Positions 7,771 through 16,195 of a stretch of 32,029 nucleotides of DNA are shown one piece after another. The position numbers and the translations under genes were made by a program. Every line of letters starts with the position of its first letter. The stretch's first letter is position 1. The DNA is from a virus. Below the pieces are notes generated by a model, which was not told the origin of the DNA, searched no databases, and was given only the letters and a program-made list of their open reading frames with translations. The stretch spans positions 1-32,029 of IMG/VR virus record IMGVR_UViG_3300027142_000028. The stretch is one strand, 5' to 3'.

Positions 7771-8540
7771 TTCTTTTTACTCCATGCAGGACATATAGGT
7801 TTAAAGTGACACCATCCGCACAATACACCAACTTTGGTTTCAAAAACTTCCGTTTGGCATCGTTCGTCTATGGCACTTCTTATTTCCACTAACATTGTTT
7901 TTATTCTATTTATATCTTCTTGGGTTGGATCCTTGGTTAGTTTAACCCCGTCTTTGATGTAGAGCAACTCTAAGGTGCCAATCTCCTTCTCTTCAATTTC
8001 AGACAAGATAACCGCATAAATAAGTAGTTGGTCAAACTTGTCATCTCGGAATCGCAACTGAGGAACTTTACCTGTTTTGTAATCCCCAATATTTATTTTT
8101 CCTTCTTTGACTACCCATCTGTCAATAAAACCTTTGATTTGAACGCCAAGCACGGAGTGATTTAGTTCTGTCTCGATGCCGTCAAACTCAATTGCGTCAG
8201 ACGGTTCCATCGCCATAAGGTTTTCTATGCAGTAACGCGCCCTTAACCTAAACTCATTGATACGGGTTTTGTCACCACGATAAATATTGATAACTTCTTC
8301 AGAATAGTTATCCCAAATGGAACGAAATAAAGTCCGAGCACCTAAGACCGTTCGCTGCGATGCATCAAGACGGTAGAACTCTTCCAAAATAGAATGAACA
8401 TAATTGCCGAGCAATGTATGCTCTGTTGCAGGTTCTTTAAGCCCGTCAATCCGAGAAAGTTTATACTTATACGGACATTGCTGAAATGTGCTTATTGAAC
8501 TTGGTGAGAGATATTCAGGAGCATTGAGCACATTAGTCAA
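7767..8540 (-). CDS. Cas4/RecB-family PD-(D/E)XK nuclease with Fe-S cysteines
   Basis: 257 residues. Motifs in order: Cys22 in FQQCPYKYKL; GNYVHSILEEF with His49; GFIDR with Asp140; GDYKTGK with Asp153 and Lys155; QLLIYA; and a C-terminal CGWCHFKPIC cluster (Cys241, Cys244, Cys250). His, two Asp and Lys form the RecB-like active site; four Cys would bind a 4Fe-4S cluster as in Cas4 and AddB. These are DNA exonucleases. In phages they pair with an annealing protein, here the Rad52-like gene directly upstream with an overlap of 8 bases. The start is TTG at 8540 or GTG at 8531; no ATG is near, and low translation initiation may set the level. There is no CRISPR array, so an adaptation role is unlikely. 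Confidence 0.85.
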   Translation of the reverse strand: MTNVLNAPEYLSPSSISTFQQCPYKYKLSRIDGLKEPATEHTLLGNYVHSILEEFYRLDASQRTVLGARTLFRSIWDNYSEEVINIYRGDKTRINEFRLRARYCIENLMAMEPSDAIEFDGIETELNHSVLGVQIKGFIDRWVVKEGKINIGDYKTGKVPQLRFRDDKFDQLLIYAVILSEIEEKEIGTLELLYIKDGVKLTKDPTQEDINRIKTMLVEIRSAIDERCQTEVFETKVGVLCGWCHFKPICPAWSKKK

Positions 8541-9228
8541 TATCTTTGAGAGGTGGCATCTCGGGAGATTTGGTTTTTTTGGGTGTTGGCGTTTCTACGA
8601 CAACCGATCCTTCAAACTGATAGGAAATTAGTTCTGTGATAAGCACATCAAGTTCTTCTTCGGTGAACTCTGATGGTTTAGGGACAGGGCGACCTCTGCC
8701 ATAGTTGGACCAAAAACTCTTAATCTTTGCTTTATTTTCATCTTTGGCTTCAAGTAATGTTTTGAACTGAGCATATTTGGGGGAAACAACGGGTGCCAAA
8801 GACACAACCGCAGTGGCTTCCATTGCTTGCTCTATTTCGATTGCCTCTTCTGAGCGGGCAAGATACAAGCAAATACCAAGAGTTTGAGCCGCTTTTTTTA
8901 AGGCGTCCGAAACCGCACCTTTAACTTCGTCCCCAATATCAACAGGGTCACCATTTTTGGACATCTTAATTTTCTGTCCACCAACACCATCACGAGTAAC
9001 GGTATTGCCTTCAATTGTTGCGACGACAGAAACTTGAGCAACGATTGATGTTCCAAGTTGTTGCCAATTCTTGACAGTGAACGACCAATTTTCCACGCCG
9101 AGAACTTTATTCATACGGTTAATAACTTCACTAATTGGCACATAGACCAAGTTTGCGCCGCCCTTGTTAAGGCGTTTTTCCATTTCGGGTGGAAAAGATT
9201 CTGTGAGTTGTGAATAAATGTTATTCAT
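8533..9228 (-). CDS. Rad52-like single-strand annealing protein
   Basis: 231 residues. The N-terminal 125 residues carry the Rad52/Rad22 pattern: YVPISEVINRMNKVLGVENWSF (residues 29-50), a strand region (AQVSVVATIEGNTVTRDGVG, 64-83) and the GDEVKGAVSDALKKAAQTLG helix (99-118), which in this family contacts DNA and the neighbouring subunit. The C-terminal half is variable and ends in a Lys/Pro-rich tail. It would anneal complementary single strands during phage recombination, with the following nuclease making the overhangs. The ATG overlaps the previous stop (TAATG), so it is in one operon with its neighbours. Confidence 0.85.
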   Translation of the reverse strand: MNNIYSQLTESFPPEMEKRLNKGGANLVYVPISEVINRMNKVLGVENWSFTVKNWQQLGTSIVAQVSVVATIEGNTVTRDGVGGQKIKMSKNGDPVDIGDEVKGAVSDALKKAAQTLGICLYLARSEEAIEIEQAMEATAVVSLAPVVSPKYAQFKTLLEAKDENKAKIKSFWSNYGRGRPVPKPSEFTEEELDVLITELISYQFEGSVVVETPTPKKTKSPEMPPLKDID

Positions 9229-9731
9229 TATTGTTCCTTTCTTACGATGATGCTTGTTTTAAGTTCGCCCACTTCGCAGTATTGATCTGCGTTGATGCCC
9301 AATTTTGACAATTCTTTTATACGCCAGTAAGAGGGTTGTACATAGTCAAGAAGTTTCATAGCAACCTCATTGGCTGTCATAACCACCTCACCCGTATCCA
9401 TATCAACAGATAAATCATTGAGCCTTCGCAAAACCTCAGAAGCAAGATCTTCATGCTTCCACCCTTTGCGATCAAACGCTGATTTCTTCTCAATCTTTTG
9501 ACCATTAGATGCTGTTGCTTCATCAGTCTCAATCTTGTTTGCAATGAGGTTGGAATACTGTGAAAAAATATTTCCGATATCGCTCTTGATCGCGTGAAGC
9601 AAAACGAGTGTGTCAAACCAAAGTTGCTCGTCGTTCTCGTTTAGATTGTTTAAAGCCTTGTCCCCAATAGCCATTAACGCTTTGCGGAGTTCAACAAAGG
9701 GTTGAAGGTTTTCGTTGTCCCAATTACTCAT
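9228..9731 (-). CDS. Hypothetical protein upstream of the Rad52-like gene
   Basis: 167 residues. The start overlaps the stop of the XRE regulator gene (ATGA) and the stop overlaps the Rad52-like start, so it is the middle cistron of a tightly coupled operon. The N-terminal 80 residues look helical (PFVELRKALMAIGDKALNNL, LWFDTLVLLHAIKSDIGNIF). The C-terminal part has AFDRKGWKHEDLASEVLRRL and ANEVAMKLLDYVQPSYWRIKEL, which recalls small proteins found beside recombinase genes in actinophages, but I cannot name a family. No catalytic residues are visible. It may be a replication or recombination accessory protein. Confidence 0.75.
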   Translation of the reverse strand: MSNWDNENLQPFVELRKALMAIGDKALNNLNENDEQLWFDTLVLLHAIKSDIGNIFSQYSNLIANKIETDEATASNGQKIEKKSAFDRKGWKHEDLASEVLRRLNDLSVDMDTGEVVMTANEVAMKLLDYVQPSYWRIKELSKLGINADQYCEVGELKTSIIVRKEQ

Positions 9732-9979
9732 ACGAGTGAAGGGATTTTTGAGTTAAGCGAAACAGAAATTCTTACCAACGTTTCAATACTCGGAGAAAAG
9801 TGACCGTTCTCAATTCGATTAATAGTCTTGCGATCAATGCCTGCAATTTCTGCTAAACCCTCTTGGCTTAGTTCAAGATTTTTTCTTGACTTCTTCACCC
9901 ATTCAGCAATTACATCTTTGCTTTGATTACTGGCAGTTTTTAACTGCGTTTTGGTTGGGGATTTATACGCTTTATTCAT
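9728..9979 (-). CDS. XRE-family HTH regulator
   Basis: 83 residues with a GAGAGG site 9 bases before ATG 9979. The N-terminal 20 residues are basic and unstructured. A helix-turn-helix of the Cro/CI type follows: SQEGLAEIAGI (38-48) is the second helix, DRKTINRIENG (49-59) the recognition helix, and SIETLVRISVSL (64-75) packs behind it. It lacks a dimerisation or cleavage domain, so it is a small Cro-like regulator. It is the first gene of the recombination operon and probably controls its own transcription. A short palindrome (10008-10019) lies 29 bases upstream of its start. No antirepressor or integrase is visible. Confidence 0.85.
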   Translation of the reverse strand: MNKAYKSPTKTQLKTASNQSKDVIAEWVKKSRKNLELSQEGLAEIAGIDRKTINRIENGHFSPSIETLVRISVSLNSKIPSLV

Positions 9980-10007
9980 TGGTTTAATCCTCTCGGCAAT
10001 AGTGGTA

Positions 10008-10019
10008 TAGGTTTACCTA
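10008..10019. promoter_or_regulatory. Short palindrome, possible operator of the XRE regulator
   Basis: The plus strand reads TAGGTTTACCTA, a perfect inverted repeat (TAGGT, two bases, ACCTA). It covers the terminase stop codon and lies just upstream of the regulator gene. The half-site ATAGGT occurs twice more in the divergent promoter region at 11334-11341 and 11361-11368. Confidence 0.3.
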
Positions 10020-11321
10020 CACGATGATAGTCGCTCTTTTCCTCTGAGGCAACCCTAAGCCAGTTAAAAAAGTAAATGCGCCGACCGCAGAGTCAACTTG
10101 GTCATCATGGGTACAAGCCTCGGGGAACGAAGATATTTCGTCAAGCCAGTCAGTAATCCATTTGCCTCTAACAAGACGAACATTACCGTTAGCAACCGCA
10201 GCGGAAAAAGGTCTTGCTCTTGTCTCTTTGTCGCCCGATGAACGAATCCCCTCCAAATCCCAACCTGGCACAACATATCTTGCATATTGGTCAATCAGTG
10301 CTTTGCCCGAGGAACCCGGTTCTTGCTCCATTCTGATAGCCACGGCTTTACCGTCTTCTTGGGCAGTCTGCGAAATAAAGGTTTCCACTTTGTCTGATTT
10401 TGCCCTAATCTTGCGAACATCCATAATGTAGGCAATTCCTTGGTCAAAAAGCATTAATGTTCCCACCGTCCAGTCAGGGTCGGTGTTGCCTGAGTGCGGT
10501 TCTGTAGCCGCCAAGTCCCAATACCTTACGGCACGAGCAGCGCTAGTGATTGTCGGAACATCGGCTCCATCAATAATTGGGAAGTCAGTTCTTTCAAACA
10601 ATGTGCCAAGAGTGGTTGCCCACCAGTCACCAAATTCAAGCCTTCGGCGCTCAACAGGATCAAGGACGGACAATGCCTGGCGATATGACTCAGCATCAAT
10701 TCCTGGGTTATCAGTTAAAAATGATGGTACAAAAAATCGCTGCTCATTTTTACCTTCCACAATAAATCTCTGCCGGACCCAGTTGGGGGCAGGGTTAGAG
10801 GCTGAGCGCATTCGCAGGGGAACCTTGGACAGAGGGCCAGAAGCAGGTCGGCGCAAACGAGAAAACATGTACCTGTAATCATTCTCACGGATTTCTGTCA
10901 CCTCGTCCATTCCAATAAATTGAAACTCCGAGCCCTTATATCTCAGGTAGTCGTTTGTGTTATTTAGGTAACCAAAAGAAACACGAGCACCAGATGGGAA
11001 TGTCGCAACATAACTATTGGCGTTCCAATGAACATCTTCGTATGCCGAAACCCAACCACGGAAACGATCCATTAGCGCACCCGGCAAAGCCAAGTCTGCG
11101 TATGTGCGACGGAATAGAATGGCTGAATAATTAGGTACATCTACATATTGCAAAGCAGACATAAGCAATGCAGAAGATTTACCCCCGCCAGCCGCCCCAC
11201 CAAAAAGACCTTCAAGTGCGTAACTTCTCAAAAAAACTTTTTGAGTTAGGGATGCATCTTCAGGACAAAACAAAGGGTCTTTTGGTTGAAGGTATTCATA
11301 AATTTTATCCCAGTCAGCCAT
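10017..11321 (-). CDS. terL: Large terminase subunit
   Basis: 434 residues from ATG 11321, which has GAGGG just upstream; a longer frame to 11375 would add 18 hydrophobic residues of no family likeness. ATPase motifs: Walker A GGAAGGGKSS (41-50, Lys48), an adenine-side RRTYADL segment (71-77), Walker B FQFIGMDE (134-140 region, Asp139 and catalytic Glu140) and the coupling motif SASNP (173-177). The nuclease domain shows YWDLA (Asp269) and HDDQVDSAVGAF (Asp406, Asp407, Asp410), the metal-binding acids that cut concatemers. The protein docks on the portal and drives DNA into the prohead. No small terminase is recognisable in the window. It is transcribed away from the portal gene. Confidence 0.95.
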   Translation of the reverse strand: MADWDKIYEYLQPKDPLFCPEDASLTQKVFLRSYALEGLFGGAAGGGKSSALLMSALQYVDVPNYSAILFRRTYADLALPGALMDRFRGWVSAYEDVHWNANSYVATFPSGARVSFGYLNNTNDYLRYKGSEFQFIGMDEVTEIRENDYRYMFSRLRRPASGPLSKVPLRMRSASNPAPNWVRQRFIVEGKNEQRFFVPSFLTDNPGIDAESYRQALSVLDPVERRRLEFGDWWATTLGTLFERTDFPIIDGADVPTITSAARAVRYWDLAATEPHSGNTDPDWTVGTLMLFDQGIAYIMDVRKIRAKSDKVETFISQTAQEDGKAVAIRMEQEPGSSGKALIDQYARYVVPGWDLEGIRSSGDKETRARPFSAAVANGNVRLVRGKWITDWLDEISSFPEACTHDDQVDSAVGAFTFLTGLGLPQRKRATIIV

Positions 11322-11395
11322 GAGCCCTCGTAAAAATAGGTAGATACATAATGTAGTATTAAATAGGTCTTTCATTTGCTAAGGTGACGGTCTCA
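11322..11395. promoter_or_regulatory. Divergent promoter region between terL and the head operon
   Basis: This 74-base region separates the first minus-strand late gene from the plus-strand head genes and must hold promoters for both or follow readthrough. It is AT-rich and has a direct repeat AAATAGGT at 11334-11341 and 11361-11368. I cannot assign -10 and -35 boxes with confidence. Confidence 0.4.
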
Positions 11396-11572
11396 ATGAA
11401 TATTTATCGCAAACTTAAGTTATTCGCCACACGCCGCAACCTTGCAAACTGTTTGATGTTTCTATTCGTCGTAGGCGTTACTTTAGGTGCTGGTCTTATA
11501 TTTCCGCCTGCGGGATTTATTACTGGTGGTATTGCTTGCGGAATCTATGGGTATCTGTTGGGATCTGAATAA
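11396..11572 (+). CDS. Small two-helix membrane protein
   Basis: 58 residues from ATG 11396, with AAGGTGA 8 bases upstream; a GTG at 11384 would add four residues but lacks a ribosome site. The first 16 residues are basic (MNIYRKLKLFATRRN). Two hydrophobic stretches follow, NCLMFLFVVGVTLGAGLIF and PPAGFITGGIACGIYGYLLG, joined by a Pro-Pro turn, so it should be an integral membrane hairpin with the positive end in the cytoplasm. The stop overlaps the portal start (TAATG). Holins also have this size and shape, but no lysin lies nearby, so I leave the function open. Confidence 0.68.
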   Translation: MNIYRKLKLFATRRNLANCLMFLFVVGVTLGAGLIFPPAGFITGGIACGIYGYLLGSE

Positions 11573-13782
11573 TGGCTTGGAACAGCAATAACAATAAGGA
11601 TCTCAGGAACATCAGTGAAAAAGCGATGTCCAATCCTGGCGCCCCTATTGCGTTTGATACACAACGAGCGGGCAAACCGTACAAAGACGGTTGGGATATT
11701 GAGCGTGCGTACCGAGACGGTATGCAAAAAGTTACATGGGTTTTCCGATGCATTGACGCAATTGCAGGAAACCAAGCACGCCTCCCAGTCATTTTAAGAA
11801 AAGGCAACGATCAACGCGGAGAAAAAACAAAAAGCAATGAATCTCTACTAGAAATTTTTAACTCAAAATCCAACGAAGGCGAAAATTCTTTTGCTTTCAG
11901 GTACAGAGTCTCAGCACAACTCTTAATGAGCACAAGAGGTGTTTTTATTGAGAAGGTTCGTTCTCGTGACGGCAAAATTATTGCCCTACAACTTTTGCCT
12001 CCCCAATTTACTGCTCCGCTTCCTGACCCGAAAAAATTTGTGTCGGGTTTTGAAGTCGATATGCGCAACGGAACAAAGTTCACTCTCAAACCAGAAGATG
12101 TCTGCTGGATTCGCAGACCACACCCGTTAGACCCATATCTTTCAATGACCCCAATGGAATCTGCTGGTATTGCAATTGAATTAGAAACTTTGTCAAAACT
12201 TTACAACCGCAACTACCTTCTCAACGATGGGCGACCTGGTGGGTTGCTTGTTGTTCGTGGCGACATGGAAGATGACGACAAACAAGAACTAAAAAACCGT
12301 TTTCGTGGCAACCTTTCAAAAACGGGTTCAACGACCGTTATTGCATCAGAAGCAGGTGTTGACTATGTGGATACTTCTGCATCACCACGAGATGCCGCCT
12401 ACACGCAAATGCGCGAAATACAAAAGAACGAAATCTTTGCCGCGTTCGGTGTTCCAGAATCGGTTATAGGTAACGCTGCTGGCAGAACTTTTGCGAACGC
12501 ATCTGAAGAACTGAGAGTGTTTTGGATGGAAACAATGGCTCCTCACCTACACACAATTGCTCGTGCACTTGATGAACTTGACGATAAATATTATGTTGAT
12601 TTTGACACTGACGATATTCCAATTCTTATTCTTGCCAAACAAGAGCGTGAACGCTATGTGATGGACGAATTTCAGCAAGGCTTAATTAGCCTCAACGAAT
12701 ACCGAAGCGCAACAGGTCGTAAAAAAGTTGAGTCAGAACTTGCTGACAGTCTCCTGTCCAACCCGAACCTCACACCTATCGCCAACACAGAGAAACCTTT
12801 TAAACCCGAAGAACAACAGCCAGTTGACATGGCGGGTGTTGATCCAAACGCTGTACCAGGCGGTCTCCCACCGCAAGAAGGCGCTATGGAAATGCCTCAG
12901 CCTGCACCACCATCGCCCATCCCCGCACCAGACCTACCAGCGGAAACACCAACAGAAACAGCGACTCTCACCCCCGACCAACAACTTTCTGAATTTGAAA
13001 AAATTCAAGAAGAGATGCAACTCAAGTTTCTCAACGAACTTGAAACAAAAGCAGATACCGACACCGACAGGTGGACGGAAATTATTGATCGTGCCTTAGA
13101 AAGACTTTTTGAAAGACAACAACGAGTTGTCATGGAAAAAGCATTTGGTAAACGTGGAGCGAAAGCGTTAGCGAGTGGTGCCTTAACAGTGGATATGGTC
13201 TTTGATCCTGAGGTATGGAACAAACAACTTGCAGACGATTTGGAGCCAATCATTGTCGCCATCTATCAAGATGCAAAAGAGTATGTTGCTTCACGAACCA
13301 GTGAAGAAGTAGCGCTTGAACCTCAGGAAGTTGAAAAACTTGCTCAGCAACAGATAGAAAGAATGCAACAAGCGAACACAAGCACAGCCGAGGAAATTGC
13401 TTCCGCTATTGCCGTTGCGTTAATGGAGCAAAACGAAGAAGACAAATCTGCGCTCTTAAGATTGGCTTTGATCGCAATATTCCTAAAACTTATTTCTAAG
13501 CGCAAACGAGACATTGCTGAACATGAAGCACAATCCTCCTATAACGGCGGCGTGTATTTGGCGGGCAAAGACAGTGCTGGTGGTTTCACGAAGACTTGGT
13601 TGACCCGAAAAGATTCCCGTGTTCGTACTGCTCATAAGTTTCTTGAAGGCAAGACAGTGAATTTTGGTGATGGATTTGTTGTTGACGGGATGATGTTGCG
13701 TTTCCCTGGCGATCCAATAGCCCCACCTGCTCTCACATTCAATTGTCGTTGCCGTCTTCGTTTTGGATTTAGCGAGGACTAG
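11572..13782 (+). CDS. Portal protein fused to a C-terminal MuF-like domain
   Basis: 736 residues. Residues 1-400 are an HK97-type portal: KVTWVFRCIDAIAGNQARLPV, the wing and stem region with AFRYRVSAQLLMSTRGVFIE, LNDGRPGGLLVVRGDM, and the clip/crown part AAFGVPESVIGNAAGRTFAN with MAPHLHTIARAL. Residues of roughly 400-480 form a Pro/Glu/Gln-rich linker. The C-terminal region is helical and ends in a MuF-type module (about 656-736): TWLTRKDSRVRTAHKFLEG, RFPGDPIAPPALTFNCRCRL. MuF proteins are minor head proteins thought to sit in the capsid near the portal; fusing it to the portal guarantees its copy number. It is twelve-fold by analogy, forming the DNA channel. Confidence 0.93.
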   Translation: MAWNSNNNKDLRNISEKAMSNPGAPIAFDTQRAGKPYKDGWDIERAYRDGMQKVTWVFRCIDAIAGNQARLPVILRKGNDQRGEKTKSNESLLEIFNSKSNEGENSFAFRYRVSAQLLMSTRGVFIEKVRSRDGKIIALQLLPPQFTAPLPDPKKFVSGFEVDMRNGTKFTLKPEDVCWIRRPHPLDPYLSMTPMESAGIAIELETLSKLYNRNYLLNDGRPGGLLVVRGDMEDDDKQELKNRFRGNLSKTGSTTVIASEAGVDYVDTSASPRDAAYTQMREIQKNEIFAAFGVPESVIGNAAGRTFANASEELRVFWMETMAPHLHTIARALDELDDKYYVDFDTDDIPILILAKQERERYVMDEFQQGLISLNEYRSATGRKKVESELADSLLSNPNLTPIANTEKPFKPEEQQPVDMAGVDPNAVPGGLPPQEGAMEMPQPAPPSPIPAPDLPAETPTETATLTPDQQLSEFEKIQEEMQLKFLNELETKADTDTDRWTEIIDRALERLFERQQRVVMEKAFGKRGAKALASGALTVDMVFDPEVWNKQLADDLEPIIVAIYQDAKEYVASRTSEEVALEPQEVEKLAQQQIERMQQANTSTAEEIASAIAVALMEQNEEDKSALLRLALIAIFLKLISKRKRDIAEHEAQSSYNGGVYLAGKDSAGGFTKTWLTRKDSRVRTAHKFLEGKTVNFGDGFVVDGMMLRFPGDPIAPPALTFNCRCRLRFGFSED

Positions 13783-13812
13783 TTTCAGTAAAATACCCTT
13801 GATATACTGAAA
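13783..13812. repeat. Inverted repeat with an embedded extended -10 candidate
   Basis: TTTCAGTA (13783-13790) and TACTGAAA (13805-13812) form a perfect 8-base inverted repeat with a 14-base spacer, directly after the portal stop. The right arm overlaps TGATATACT (13800-13808), an extended -10 promoter form, so it may be a promoter with an operator. A T-run starts 10 bases later, so a weak terminator is an alternative. Confidence 0.35.
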
Positions 13813-13838
13813 GTGTTCATTTTTTGGGGCTTCAAATA

Positions 13839-13855
13839 GTTTATTGTTAATAAAC
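13839..13855. repeat. Perfect inverted repeat before the prohead protease gene
   Basis: GTTTATT, a three-base loop, then AATAAAC. It lies 18 bases before the protease start at 13874 and could be an operator half or a weak RNA hairpin in the leader. Confidence 0.4.
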
Positions 13856-13873
13856 AAACATTTTTGGAGCATC

Positions 13874-16009
13874 ATGCCAACAGCAATATCTGAATCACAA
13901 CAATACAAAGCGCTACAAGGTCAATTCAACATTGACGAAGCACTTGGAGTAGTTGAATGTTTTGTTGCTGGCATTGGGAACAAGGACTCCGTTGGTGACA
14001 TCATCGTGCCAGGTGCTTTCAACGAAAGCCTAAAAAGGCGTAAACCACGGGTTGTATGGGGTCACAACTGGAATGAGCCAATCGGCAAAGTTCTTGACAT
14101 GTACGAAGTGCCGGCGTCAGATCCAAGGCTCCCAATGAAGATGCGTGCCGCGGGAATTGGTGGTCTTTACGCCAAGGTTCAATTCAATCTGAAGTCAGAA
14201 CGAGGCAAACAGGCTTTCGCTGATGTTGCCTTCTTTGGCGAAGAACAAGAATGGTCTATCGGCTACAAAACACTTGACGCTGATTTTGATCCTAAGCGTC
14301 AAGCCAATGTTCTTAAAAAAGTTGAACTCTACGAAGCAAGCCCTGTTCTTCACGGCGCAAATCAACTCACTGGCACTATTTCAATCAAATCAGTTGAAGG
14401 GCAAGATAACAACGAAAGCATTAAAGGTGAGATGCGTGGCGAAGATGGCAAACTCACAGAACAAGGTCGTTCGTTGCTGATGCGAATTTTGGAAAGCGGT
14501 ATGGCAAGACAAAAGCCTGAAGAAGAAAAGCCTCGCAAGGAGTCAGAAGAAGACGGCAACGATGACGCTGTCAATGCTCCGATGCCCGAAAAGGGACGCA
14601 AAGAAAACCTTCCATACGCCTTAGCAAAAAAGTTTGGTGGCTCAGTGCGGGTTAGGGAATCTGACGAGAACAGCGTCATTTTTGACCATCGTGGAGAAAC
14701 AGGCGAGATAGTCACAATGCGTCTCTCTTATCATTACGAAGACGATCAGTTCATGTTTGGTGAACCAACAAGAGTTAAACCACAAACCGTGTATGTCAAT
14801 GTTGATGGAGATAAGCCAAGTGGCTCTGATGGTGAACGTCGTTTTGAAGACCGATACCGAATGGAACAAGACCCTCAGGTGCCTGCTGGTGTGAAACCAA
14901 AGTCCCCAGAGAAGGCTGACCCTCTTGGTGGAATCATTCCACAAGAAATTGTCACTGCAAGAACTCGTGGGTACGGTCCTCGTAGGGGCAACCTTGAAAA
15001 GTTATTGCGCTACTGGCGCCCAATTATGCGCAAGCCAGGCGGTTTCCGACGATGCCGAGTGATTCTTGCAAACCACCCTGAGTTGTACCCGTTGAGCAAT
15101 ATTTGCGCTTGGCTTCACCACGAAACCACTGGTCTCTGGCCGAACGAAGGGTGCCATCACCCCGGCATGAAGAACTGCCGTGGCAAGTTAAAGAAGAACA
15201 ATTGGAGCGACTCGGAGTTCAGTGAGCGGTTGGGGTCAATACTTAAGCCAGGGAAATCTTTGGATTCCCTTAACGAACAAGACATCAAATCAATCTTTGA
15301 CTTCCTTGACAGCGAAGAAAAGGGATATGAAATGATGGAACAACTTGCTAGTCGCCTTGCCGAGGAAGACAAACCAAAAGGCGAAGAAGAAATGCAACTT
15401 GAAGATGTTGAATTTGAGAACGAAGACGAGGGCAACGAAAAGGCTTATGAGGCTCTTAAAGAGTTCATGAACTCGGAACCAGATTTCATCAACTACATGG
15501 CAGACAAAGATAATTGGGTCATGGAAGGCGATGACGATAAAGGTGGCGTCATGGAAATGCCTTACTACGACTCAGAAAAAGAACATGACTGCGGATGTGG
15601 TGGTGGGGAAAGCATGAGTCCTCAAAGCATGATTCCAATGTTGATGGCGGCTATTTCTGAACTGATGGGCAAAGATGCTGATGAAGACATCGAAGTCAAA
15701 GCAGGCAGGGTAATTAACTCTCGCAACATGGCAAAACTACAAAACGCCTTCAATCTCCTTAAAGAGGTGTTGAGTGCGGGTGGTGCTTTGTCTGATATTG
15801 AAGCCAAATCCTTACAAACTGACGAAAAAGAAACGCTTATGATTTCGTCCCCAGAACGATCATTGTATGAAGTTAAAGAACTTTTAGATCCAATTTTGGA
15901 TTACTACCAAATCAAATCAGAGGTTACGGAAGAAGGTGTACGAGTTGAAATTGATGGTGTTGAAGATGATGCGTTTGACGCACTGCTCAACATCATGGAC
16001 ATAATGTAA
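13874..16009 (+). CDS. Prohead protease (S78 / HK97 family) with long Cys/His-rich extension
   Basis: 711 residues from ATG 13874, preceded by GGAG; an upstream ATG at 13844 lacks a ribosome site. Residues 15-170 are the HK97-type serine protease: His64 in GHNW, Ser128 in EEQEWSIGY and Glu154 in ELYEAS make the expected triad. It cleaves the scaffold and capsid subunits during head maturation. The family is usually 180-250 residues; here another 500 follow. Around 370-440 is a compact basic segment with FRRC, ICAWLHHETTG and a GCHHPGMKNCR run, which could bind zinc. The rest is acidic with a CGCGGG patch, and the NSRNMAKLQNAFNLLKEVL segment resembles scaffold helices. A combined protease and scaffold is the likely role. 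Confidence 0.88.
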   Translation: MPTAISESQQYKALQGQFNIDEALGVVECFVAGIGNKDSVGDIIVPGAFNESLKRRKPRVVWGHNWNEPIGKVLDMYEVPASDPRLPMKMRAAGIGGLYAKVQFNLKSERGKQAFADVAFFGEEQEWSIGYKTLDADFDPKRQANVLKKVELYEASPVLHGANQLTGTISIKSVEGQDNNESIKGEMRGEDGKLTEQGRSLLMRILESGMARQKPEEEKPRKESEEDGNDDAVNAPMPEKGRKENLPYALAKKFGGSVRVRESDENSVIFDHRGETGEIVTMRLSYHYEDDQFMFGEPTRVKPQTVYVNVDGDKPSGSDGERRFEDRYRMEQDPQVPAGVKPKSPEKADPLGGIIPQEIVTARTRGYGPRRGNLEKLLRYWRPIMRKPGGFRRCRVILANHPELYPLSNICAWLHHETTGLWPNEGCHHPGMKNCRGKLKKNNWSDSEFSERLGSILKPGKSLDSLNEQDIKSIFDFLDSEEKGYEMMEQLASRLAEEDKPKGEEEMQLEDVEFENEDEGNEKAYEALKEFMNSEPDFINYMADKDNWVMEGDDDKGGVMEMPYYDSEKEHDCGCGGGESMSPQSMIPMLMAAISELMGKDADEDIEVKAGRVINSRNMAKLQNAFNLLKEVLSAGGALSDIEAKSLQTDEKETLMISSPERSLYEVKELLDPILDYYQIKSEVTEEGVRVEIDGVEDDAFDALLNIMDIM

Positions 16010-16069
16010 ATAATAAAAACATTTTTATGTTGGTTACATTTGTAGCAAAAACAAAAGACTAAGATGAGT

Positions 16070-16075
16070 TATACT
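16070..16075 (+). promoter_or_regulatory. Possible -10 box before the head accessory gene
   Basis: TATACT occurs in the 204-base gap that follows the protease gene. No good -35 lies at the normal distance. The gap also holds an AT-only inverted repeat near 16012-16027 and the hairpin at 16174-16195; otherwise I see nothing in it. Confidence 0.2.
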
Positions 16076-16173
16076 TCAATAACAGGTTTACCACAAAAAA
16101 CGGCAAAATATCAGTGCTTGATGTCAGGCGAAAAACGCTTGACACCTTGCTCTGTTTGCTCTAATCCATCACG

Positions 16174-16195
16174 GTGCATTGCGAAAACAATGCAC
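16174..16195 (+). promoter_or_regulatory. RNA hairpin just upstream of a ribosome site
   Basis: GTGCATTG, loop CGAAAA, CAATGCAC: a perfect 8-bp stem with an adenine-rich loop. It ends three bases before AAGGAG (16199-16204), the ribosome site of the next gene, so it could stabilise the mRNA 5' end or control initiation. There is no T-run, so it is not a terminator. Confidence 0.5.

Noticed and set aside
7767-8540. Cas4 as part of a CRISPR system
   Set aside because: No repeats with spacers, no Cas1 or Cas2; the Rad52-like neighbour points to phage recombination.
11396-11572. Holin
   Set aside because: Size and two hydrophobic helices fit, but no endolysin or other lysis gene is nearby and it is coupled to the portal gene.
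13783-13825. Rho-independent terminator after the portal gene
   Set aside because: The stem is AT-rich with a 14-base loop and the T-run starts 10 bases late; an operator/promoter reading fits as well.
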